Below, piece by piece: positions 58,701 through 64,000 of a stretch of DNA of 64,000 bases. The notes beneath the pieces were generated by a model. It was not told the DNA's origin. It did not search any database and worked only from the letters and a program-made list of their open reading frames with translations. This DNA is from Bacteroidota bacterium (GTDB taxonomy: Bacteria; Bacteroidota; JABWAT01). Location of the stretch: NCBI GenBank assembly GCA_017303995.1, contig JAFLBE010000021.1:1-64000 (forward strand). The letters are read 5' to 3'. Positions within the stretch are counted from its first letter, which is position 1, and every line of letters begins with the position of its first letter. Position numbers and translations under genes: made by a program.

Positions 58701-58981
58701 CCCGGCTGAAGTTGCTGGGTGAAAAAATCGGATGCACCAAAATTCAAATCAGTGCGAATTCAATGGAGCTTGTCTTTCCCGGAAAAGATCATGTGTTTTA
58801 CCGGGAGTCCTATTTTGAACAATTGCTGAAACAACTCGGAAGTCTGAAACAAAAATATCAGTTCCGGGAAGTAAAGGGAATTCTGACACTTTCGATCACC
58901 ATTTCAGATTTTGCAGGACTTGAATCTGAAAAATGGTACCTTAAACTGGAAGACATCCTTGAACACCTGGTTTTGGTCTGA
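55703..58981 (+). CDS. mfd: Transcription-repair coupling factor Mfd
   Basis: 1092 residues. The N-terminal UvrB-like region (about 1-330) has FTIRGGIVDIFSFG. The RNA polymerase-interaction domain is RRGDYVVHEDHGIGKFVGL. The translocase has Walker A VCGDVGFGKTEIAVRAAFKA, DEEHRFGVKDKERIK, MSATPIPRSMQ and the QLKGRVGRSNRKGHCHLL helicase end, then the C-terminal TRG/D7 part. Mfd removes stalled RNA polymerase and recruits UvrA. The start overlaps the murQ stop (ATGA). Codons 7-12 carry a near-parS site. Confidence 0.96.
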   Translation: MNPIFPDVSRGTSKQASVLLSKQPITIDWSSYLSFLIADFYSKIPGRCLVVVPEDFRIPALVEDLETVNPDLFVLHYEEQDWERLYSEETELRLISERIETLRILQDRDKAVVFLSAKSILTKVPPPANFNREKLHLRAGKSISFESLQHNLEHFGFTREDVVSRPGDFTIRGGIVDIFSFGSENPVRIEFWGDDIDSLRYFDVKTQRSIETIEKTTIYPNFNRPKSLLAQVCLLEYLQPDDWVLYLDKVGCWKRIEEFDPEQVRRKTGNNQSFSSPEELLVYEDLVSVASIEIKEQLNEGVVPQSRLGIDEASFPVRIRDYQNQGYRIWVGVDQDAQWDRIQNYLKKDENPVQIELLKPSFHEGWLDTENKQLILSEHLIFSRFRRIQRRHQIKINTGNRIENPLDLRRGDYVVHEDHGIGKFVGLTKIKVGNKLTEVIKIEYTSGDTLFVNVKKIDKIQKYSSRDGASPALAKIGSPDWQKRKESTKAKIREIARDLILLYSKRKKKPGFKFAQDTPWQSELEASFMYEDTPDQAKTMISVKEDMEDAHPMDRLVCGDVGFGKTEIAVRAAFKAIQDGKQVAILVPTTILAQQHYTTFTSRMAQFPVRINVLSRFKTAKEAKEIKESMTDGTLDLVIGTTSLMAGDIKFKDLGLLIIDEEHRFGVKDKERIKALKVNVDVLAMSATPIPRSMQLSMMGARDISIIATPPVNRMPVEVTLQPFNEQKIKDIINEEMKRNGQIFFIHNRVKSIYSIANYLSRLMPRMRIQVAHGQMNPKELEEIIVGFINHEIDLLCSTNIVESGVDIPNANTIIINRADRFGLSELYQLKGRVGRSNRKGHCHLLIPPIDMIKRDAVRRLLTIEEFTELGSGFNVAMRDLDLRGAGNILGAEQSGFINNIGVELYHSILEETVLELKEVEFSNLFKKEKRLFLTKDVVVETPFNAQIPDDYVESIQERFDWYKRFSQARKLETVSDLQIELVDRYGPVNDETISLISETRLKLLGEKIGCTKIQISANSMELVFPGKDHVFYRESYFEQLLKQLGSLKQKYQFREVKGILTLSITISDFAGLESEKWYLKLEDILEHLVLV
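55723..55738. promoter_or_regulatory. parS-like site with one mismatch, in the start of mfd
   Basis: TGTTTCACGTGGAACA differs from the consensus at one base (A to G). In the mfd frame it encodes VSRGT, matching the VSRET made by the perfect site in rsmG. It is 1.6 kb from the first site. Confidence 0.8.
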
Positions 58982-59671
58982 ACTCCGATTAGAATCGTTT
59001 TCATTCCAATTTTAAATTTATGTTGTAAGTTGTTGATAATATATAACATACAATCACTTTCCAACCGTTTAAAATCCCTCTGAAATCATACTCCCCACCT
59101 GTCGTTGGCATATAATCGGTTCTCGTTCGCTACGAAAACGGCCAGATATTTTTAGGTGGATTTCTAAAAGAGAAAGCCCGTTGTCAAAATTTTGAAAATG
59201 AAATTCTGGAAAACCGGAGTCGACCTGGAAAAATTCTGTTTGACTAATACTGTATATTTATGTACTGATACAATGTGCAGGTGTTGTCGGATTTCGGGAA
59301 CAGAATATTTTGCTGATCATTTCCTAAATACGGAGACGGGTCTGAGACCCGTCTCTACAAAAAACAAATTTCTTTTAATTACAAGGGCGACCAGCCGGTC
59401 ACCCCTACAAATTCATATCACAAAAAAACGGAGACGCCCCAGTGGGTCGTCTCTACAAAAATTCAAAAAATACGGAGACGTGATAAATCACGTCTCTACC
59501 CAAATCCGAATTTCCCCAAATATTTTCCCACCGCCCTGCGTTCCCAGCGACTCTGCGGTTTCTTGTCAAAAATAACCCGCCCGCAAACTTCCCAATCTGA
59601 CTGATGTTTTCAGTTGACTTTAGGTGGCCAAATGGTGATTTTAGTTGCTAAGTGGGTCAAAGTGGTAAAAA
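58982..59671. repeat. Repeat-rich gap before mraZ
   Basis: 690 bases without a gene. It contains a run of four GTAG-foot hairpins (59333-59499), a CTCTGCG-type fragment (59528-59583) and, at the end, the likely MraZ operator (59621-59676). 58982-59330 shows nothing I can name. Confidence 0.6.
59333..59499 (+). repeat. Four consecutive CTAC-tailed hairpins
   Basis: Hairpins at 59333-59358 (arms GAGACGGGTCT / AGACCCGTCTC), 59385-59408 (GGGCGACC / GGTCACCC, the REP), 59431-59456 (GAGACGCCCC.. / ..GGGTCGTCTC) and 59475-59499 (GAGACGTGAT / ATCACGTCTC). Each ends in CTAC on the plus strand, the complement of the GTAG foot, and all have the same orientation. Confidence 0.8.
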
Positions 59672-59676
59672 ATGGT
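59621..59676 (+). promoter_or_regulatory. Likely MraZ operator
   Basis: TGG cores at 59653, 59663 and 59673 are exactly 10 bases apart (AGTGGGTCAA, AGTGGTAAAA, AATGGTAAAC), with two further TGG cores at 59625 and 59633. MraZ binds three TGGGN repeats spaced 5 bases apart upstream of its own gene. The last repeat overlaps the assigned start codon at 59672. Confidence 0.6.
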
Positions 59677-60136
59677 AAACACGGTCACAAATTTCGGATT
59701 TATGGGAGAATTTCTCTACGCCCTTGATAAAAAGGGTCGTGTGAGTTTGCCTCTTCGTCTCCGGAAAAATCTGGCGGTTGACCGGGATAATGTGTTTGTG
59801 ATCACCCGTGGTTTTGAACAATGTCTTCTTTTATATCCTCAACAGACCTGGCAGCAAATTTCTGAAAAGCTGGCCGAGTTCAGTTATCTGGCTTCACCCG
59901 ACAACCGGGCCTTCATCAGAACCTTTTTATCCTGGGCAAATGAAATCGAACTGGATAGTCAGTTCCGGTTAAATATTCCGCAACGCCATCTCGACTTTGC
60001 TCAAATTTCATCAGAAACCGTCATTCTTGGATTGATGGATAAAATTGAGCTCTGGAATCCGCAGCGCTATCAGGATTATCAGTCGAAGACCGGTGCCGAC
60101 TATGAGACGATTGCGACCAAGATCATGGGACTGTAA
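59672..60136 (+). CDS. mraZ: Transcriptional regulator MraZ
   Basis: 154 residues. Two SpoVT/AbrB-like repeats are present: FLYALDKKGRVSLPLRLRKNL, and later FRLNIPQRHLDFAQISSETVILGLMDKIELW. MraZ represses the dcw cluster by binding repeats in its own promoter; the probable operator lies just upstream. The start may instead be the Met at 59702 (MGEFLYALDKKGR), ten residues later, which would leave the last operator repeat upstream of the gene. Its end overlaps the rsmH start by one base (TAATG). Confidence 0.9.
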   Translation: MVNTVTNFGFMGEFLYALDKKGRVSLPLRLRKNLAVDRDNVFVITRGFEQCLLLYPQQTWQQISEKLAEFSYLASPDNRAFIRTFLSWANEIELDSQFRLNIPQRHLDFAQISSETVILGLMDKIELWNPQRYQDYQSKTGADYETIATKIMGL

Positions 60137-61059
60137 TGGATTACCACATTCCTGTACTGGCAGAGGAAGTACTTGACGGACTCGCCATCAGGCCAAATGG
60201 AGTTTATGTAGACGGAACGCTTGGTGGTGGCGGACATTCAGAAAAAATTCTTGAAAAGCTGAATGAAAATGGGCGTTGCTTAGGATTTGACGTAGATCCG
60301 GATGCCATCGCCTTTGCATCAAAACGCCTTGAACGGTTTGGTGATAAATTTAAAATCGTCAATTCAAATTTTTCATTTTTATCAGAAGGATTATACAGAT
60401 CAGGTTTTAAATCTGCTGATGGGATTTTGCTGGATCTGGGTGTTTCTTCCCGGCAACTCGATAATCCGGAAAAGGGATTCAGTTTCCGGGCAGAAGCCAA
60501 TCTGGATTTACGTCTTGATCCGTCTTTGAAATTATCGGCGGCTGATGTTATCAATACTTATTCAGATGATCAGCTTTGTAAAGTCATCCGGGATTATGGT
60601 GAAGAGCAATTTGCCTGGCAAATTACAAAGGAACTGGTGAAACGGCGGGCCCAAAAGCCATTTGTAACCACAACTGAACTCACGACTGCAATTGATGCTG
60701 TTATTTTTCCTGATAAACGGAAAAAAAGTTACGCACGTGTTTTTCAGGCACTTCGTATAGAAGTAAACCGTGAACTTGAAGTTTTGAAAACAGCACTGGC
60801 AAAATCAGTTTCGTGCCTGGCTCCCGGTGGCCGTCTGGTTGTGATCAGTTACCATTCACTGGAAGACCGGATCGTAAAAGACTTTTTAAAATATGAATCA
60901 TTGAGCTGTATTTGTCCGCCGCAACAACCCATTTGTCAATGCGGAAAAGTGGCAACTGTTACCCTGATCAGCAGGAAACCTTTGGTTCCATCAGAAGAAG
61001 AATGTGAACGGAATCCGCGGTCAAGAAGCGCAAAGCTTAGAATTGCAGAACGAAAATAA
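60136..61059 (+). CDS. rsmH: 16S rRNA m4C1402 methyltransferase RsmH
   Basis: 307 residues (also called MraW). Conserved text: HIPVLAEEVLDGL, VDGTLGGGGHSEKIL (SAM site), GILLDLGVSSRQLDNPEKGFSF, VFQALRIEVNRELE and VVISYHSLEDRIVKDF, with a cysteine-rich stretch near the end (CICPPQQPICQCG). It methylates N4 of C1402 in 16S rRNA. Second gene of the dcw cluster. Confidence 0.96.
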   Translation: MDYHIPVLAEEVLDGLAIRPNGVYVDGTLGGGGHSEKILEKLNENGRCLGFDVDPDAIAFASKRLERFGDKFKIVNSNFSFLSEGLYRSGFKSADGILLDLGVSSRQLDNPEKGFSFRAEANLDLRLDPSLKLSAADVINTYSDDQLCKVIRDYGEEQFAWQITKELVKRRAQKPFVTTTELTTAIDAVIFPDKRKKSYARVFQALRIEVNRELEVLKTALAKSVSCLAPGGRLVVISYHSLEDRIVKDFLKYESLSCICPPQQPICQCGKVATVTLISRKPLVPSEEECERNPRSRSAKLRIAERK

Positions 61060-61062
61060 AGT

Positions 61063-61431
61063 ATGGAAGACAACGAACCCAAGGTCGTTAAACCCCGCAA
61101 AAAGAAAAGCCGGGTTGAAGAAAAGGTAGAAAACACAAAATCCATTACCGTTGTGGGGTATGTGATTATCGTGGTTGTGGCTTTGTTCTTTTATATTTCA
61201 AATACCTTAACTGTCAGGGATTTGCTGTCATCCAACGGAAAAATGAAGGATGATCTGGCCCGTGAAAGAACCGTGACAGATAAAATTCAGTCACAGGTGA
61301 ACCAGCTTGAATCGGTTCAGCGGATTCAGGATATCGCGGTAAAGGAATTGGGACTGGCTTTGCCACAGAAACCACCATTGGTGATTCAGGTGAAGCAAAG
61401 TGAACTGAATAAATTAACGGAAAAACCCTGA
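61063..61431 (+). CDS. ftsL: Cell-division protein FtsL-like
   Basis: 122 residues: a basic cytoplasmic N-terminus (RKKKSRVEEKV), one membrane segment (ITVVGYVIIVVVALFFYIS) and a periplasmic coiled coil (LLSSNGKMKDDLARERTVTDKIQSQVNQLESVQRI). The size, topology and place between rsmH and ftsI mark FtsL; sequence identity in this family is always low, so the name rests mainly on context. Confidence 0.75.
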   Translation: MEDNEPKVVKPRKKKSRVEEKVENTKSITVVGYVIIVVVALFFYISNTLTVRDLLSSNGKMKDDLARERTVTDKIQSQVNQLESVQRIQDIAVKELGLALPQKPPLVIQVKQSELNKLTEKP

Positions 61432-61432
61432 C

Positions 61433-63547
61433 ATGGAAGGTTTGGAACCGGGCTCATTTGAAAAACGTCAGTCGGGAATTAACCGAACCTATGTGGTTAC
61501 CGCTGCTTTTTTCATTTTCTTTCTGGTGATTATCGGCCGGATGTTTTATATCCAGGTTATTCAGGGTGGAAAATATCAGGAAGTTGCCCGGCAGCAATAT
61601 GAAGAGCGCCTGATTTTAAAGGCAAACCGTGGAATTGTGTACGATAGGCGGGGAATTCCGCTGGTTACGAATCAGATTCAGTACTCATACGGAATTGACC
61701 CCTACATGACAAAGCCGGAGGAAGCACCGGTTATTGCGAGACGGTTTTCTAAAGTTTTTGGAAAATCATACTCAGGTTATCTGAGTAAAATCAGAACGAA
61801 AAAGAATTTTCTCTGGCTGGAACGGGGAGTTTCACTGGAACAGAAAAAGCAACTTTCACTGGATAACTATAACAGTATTGTTGAGCTGAAAGAACCGACA
61901 AGACTTTACCGGTACAATGAAAAAGCAGGTCAGGTTTTAGGATTTACCAATATTGATAATAAGGGAATCTCTGGAATTGAGATGGCTTATGATTCCTGGA
62001 TCAGAGGAAAAGACGGATACACCATCATGCAGCGGGATGGAAGAGGTCAGTTGATTCCGGCTGCAGATTATGCCCGGCAGGACCCGTTAAACGGAAAAAA
62101 TGTATCAACCACCCTGGATATTGTTATTCAGAGCATCGTTGATGAGGAGTTAGCAAAAGGAGTTAAGGACGCAGGCGGAAATGCCGGAATCGCTGTTTTT
62201 ATGATCCCGCAAACGGGAGAAATTGTTGCCATGTCAAATTACCCCGGGTTCGACCCCAATAATCCGGGTGATGTAAAAGTTGAAAATACCAGAATCCGGG
62301 CCATTACTGATGTCTTTGAACCGGGTTCAACTTTTAAACTCGTAACAGCCGCCGCCGCTTATGAATATGGGGTGAGAAAAAGTTCTGATAAAGTAAATGG
62401 GGAACGGGGAAAATGGCTTTATAAAGGTGAAAAAGTCATCGACCATGAACCACTGGGAACCGTTACGTTTGAACAGGGAATTGTTCAGTCAAGCAATGTG
62501 GTCATGGCAAAAACAGGATTACTGATTGGTGAAGAAAACTTTTATAAAACAGCACGGAATTTTGGTTTTGGCATGGAAACCGGAATTGATATTGCCGGTG
62601 AAATTCCTGGAACCCTCAGACAACCGATGAACTGGTCAGGAATTTCGCTTGCCTGGCTTTCTTTCGGTTATGAAGTGCTGGTAACGCCCATTCAGGTCAT
62701 GAATGCCTACGCTGCAGTTGCAAACAGAGGTCAGCTCATGCGGCCTTATGTAGTGAAAACAATTTATGATGATGCAGGAAAAATTGTCTTTGAAAATAAG
62801 CCCACGGTTATCAGGCAGGTGATTACGACAGCAACAGTTGACACCCTTATTCCCATTTTAACCAAGGTAGTGAATCAGGGAACAGCAAAAGCAGCAAAAA
62901 TTCCGAATCTGCAGATTGCAGGAAAAACCGGAACGGCTCAAAAAGCAATTTCAGGAAAGTACGAAAAAAATTACATGGCTTCCTTTGTGGGATTTTTCCC
63001 GGCTGAGTCACCTCAGCTTGCCGGAGTTGTAATTATTGATTCTCCTGCCAAAGGATTTTATGGCGGTGCAGTAAGTGCTCCTGTTTTTGGAAGGATTGCC
63101 CAGCGGTTGATGTCAAATTCAATACTCGACCGTCAGGCGGATGAACAGACATCTACAACCGATTCACTTTATGGGCAAAAACTCCTTCCTGATTTAAACC
63201 ATCTGAGTGTAGAAGCTGCAAGAGCCTGGCTGGAAGATGAGGGAATCGATTATGAATTCCTGTCGGATGAAACGGGATATATTGTGGATATGAGCCCGGC
63301 TCCCGGAACCGTGGTAACCGATGACACAGAAGTAAAATTATCAACTGCAAAAACGGCAGGTAAAAAAGAGAAACTGGATCTTTCTGAATTAAAAGGAATG
63401 TCGCTTCGCCAGGCTGTAAATATGCTTCAAAGCTATGGTTACGAATCCAGAATTATTGGGACTGGAACAGTTACAAAGGTTGAACTTACCCATTCGGAGA
63501 AGAAAATTTACACCATTTATGGCCGTCAGGCAGGAGCCAAGCCATGA
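61433..63547 (+). CDS. ftsI: Class B penicillin-binding protein FtsI with PASTA domains
   Basis: 704 residues. N-terminal membrane anchor (VVTAAFFIFFLVIIGRMFYIQV), a dimerisation domain, then the transpeptidase with Ser299 (PGSTFKLV), the SSN motif (QSSNVVMAKTG) and K498-T499-G500 (GKTGTAQ). Two PASTA-like domains follow (LPDLNHLSVEAARAWLEDEGIDY and LSELKGMSLRQAVNMLQSYGYES), as in SpoVD/PBP2x types. It cross-links septal peptidoglycan. It overlaps murE by four bases. Confidence 0.94.
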   Translation: MEGLEPGSFEKRQSGINRTYVVTAAFFIFFLVIIGRMFYIQVIQGGKYQEVARQQYEERLILKANRGIVYDRRGIPLVTNQIQYSYGIDPYMTKPEEAPVIARRFSKVFGKSYSGYLSKIRTKKNFLWLERGVSLEQKKQLSLDNYNSIVELKEPTRLYRYNEKAGQVLGFTNIDNKGISGIEMAYDSWIRGKDGYTIMQRDGRGQLIPAADYARQDPLNGKNVSTTLDIVIQSIVDEELAKGVKDAGGNAGIAVFMIPQTGEIVAMSNYPGFDPNNPGDVKVENTRIRAITDVFEPGSTFKLVTAAAAYEYGVRKSSDKVNGERGKWLYKGEKVIDHEPLGTVTFEQGIVQSSNVVMAKTGLLIGEENFYKTARNFGFGMETGIDIAGEIPGTLRQPMNWSGISLAWLSFGYEVLVTPIQVMNAYAAVANRGQLMRPYVVKTIYDDAGKIVFENKPTVIRQVITTATVDTLIPILTKVVNQGTAKAAKIPNLQIAGKTGTAQKAISGKYEKNYMASFVGFFPAESPQLAGVVIIDSPAKGFYGGAVSAPVFGRIAQRLMSNSILDRQADEQTSTTDSLYGQKLLPDLNHLSVEAARAWLEDEGIDYEFLSDETGYIVDMSPAPGTVVTDDTEVKLSTAKTAGKKEKLDLSELKGMSLRQAVNMLQSYGYESRIIGTGTVTKVELTHSEKKIYTIYGRQAGAKP

Positions 63548-64000
63548 CTGTGAAAAACGGACGATGGCTGGCGGATTTGCTTGGCGTCAGTTGTCAGGAT
63601 AGCAAGGCCGATGCGAAAATTTCCACTCTGGTTTATGATTCAAGAAAAGCAGGCTATGGGGCTTTGTTTTTCGCTGTTGGCGGGTTTAAAACAGATGGTA
63701 ACTCCTTTGCAAGAAAAGCAATTGAGTCAGGTTCAGTTTTCGTTTTGAGTGAGCAGGAAAAGCCGGAAGATCTTCTTTTTTCGGGTTGGATCCGGGTTGA
63801 AAATATCCGCACGGCAATGGCATTTGTTTCAAGAGCCTTTTATGATTTTCCTGATCAGGATCTGACCTTAATCGGGGTTACCGGAACCAATGGAAAAACA
63901 ACGACGACCTTTCTGATTAGGCAGATTCTGGAAACGGCTGGATTGAAAACCGGAATTATTGGAACAACCGGAGCTTTTTACGGCAAAACAAGTATTGAAT
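63544..64000 (+). CDS. murE: UDP-MurNAc-tripeptide synthetase MurE, partial
   Basis: The first 152 residues; the gene runs past the window end. The N-terminal domain (KISTLVYDSRKAGYGALFFAVGGFKTDGN) and the ATP-binding GVTGTNGKTTTTFLI identify a Mur ligase, and the place after ftsI points to MurE, which adds the third amino acid (usually meso-diaminopimelate in Gram-negatives) to UDP-MurNAc-dipeptide. The specificity motif is beyond the window. The start overlaps the ftsI stop (ATGA). Confidence 0.9.
   Translation, partial: MTVKNGRWLADLLGVSCQDSKADAKISTLVYDSRKAGYGALFFAVGGFKTDGNSFARKAIESGSVFVLSEQEKPEDLLFSGWIRVENIRTAMAFVSRAFYDFPDQDLTLIGVTGTNGKTTTTFLIRQILETAGLKTGIIGTTGAFYGKTSIE

Overview
The window looks like a chromosomal segment around the replication origin of a bacterium of the FCB (Bacteroidota/Chlorobiota-like) group. 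Three things suggest this. A secreted subtilisin ends in a type-A secretion-system sorting domain (the PNPFNP...YNILGQ...YFYQV pattern). Several genes are preceded by the FCB-type promoter pattern TTG-N19/20-TAnnTTTG. DUF2851, DUF4139 and the other families present are common in that group. An exact genus cannot be read from the sequence; Ignavibacteria-like lineages are a reasonable guess.

Layout. 1-0.5 kb: 3' end of an IS3-family transposase. 0.5-5.5 kb (minus): carbamoyl-phosphate synthase large subunit split into two genes with a DUF4139 secreted protein between them. 6-8.1 kb: TatD/radical-SAM fusion and a CoA-binding protein. 8.1-12.8 kb (minus): a REP-associated transposase that carries REP palindromes inside itself, then a tightly coupled operon miaB - SPOR protein - metallo-hydrolase - sigma54 activator. 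13-17.6 kb: a DsbD-type reductase, then a sodium symporter with a 51-residue MetS-like partner. 18.3-23.7 kb: a lipoprotein and the large secreted subtilisin. 24-35 kb (minus): glutamate synthase, DUF2851, pyrF, serS, a reductase and a PfkB kinase. 35-43.6 kb: dnaN-recF-DUF721-gyrB-gyrA. 43.7-45.6 kb (minus): lrp-glnA. 46-59 kb: dnaA, deoxynucleoside kinase, rpmH-rnpA-yidD-yidC-mnmE-mnmG-rsmG-murQ-mfd. 59.6-64 kb: start of the division/cell-wall cluster mraZ-rsmH-ftsL-ftsI-murE (cut by the window end).

The origin signals fit together. DnaA-box clusters lie upstream of both dnaN and dnaA. A perfect parS site lies in the start of rsmG, and a one-mismatch parS lies in the start of mfd. Nitrogen assimilation is represented by gltB and lrp-glnA, both with the same promoter architecture.

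The intergenic DNA is rich in repeats of several kinds: hairpins with a GTAG foot (likely substrates of the RAYT), TGTCAT-type hairpins, CTCTGCG-type repeats, and degenerate heptamer arrays placed immediately after the stop codons of four minus-strand genes. These, the split carB, the parS pair and the non-AUG start of rnpA are the most unusual items. I saw no CRISPR array, phage, toxin-antitoxin pair or recognisable defence island, and no rRNA or tRNA gene.
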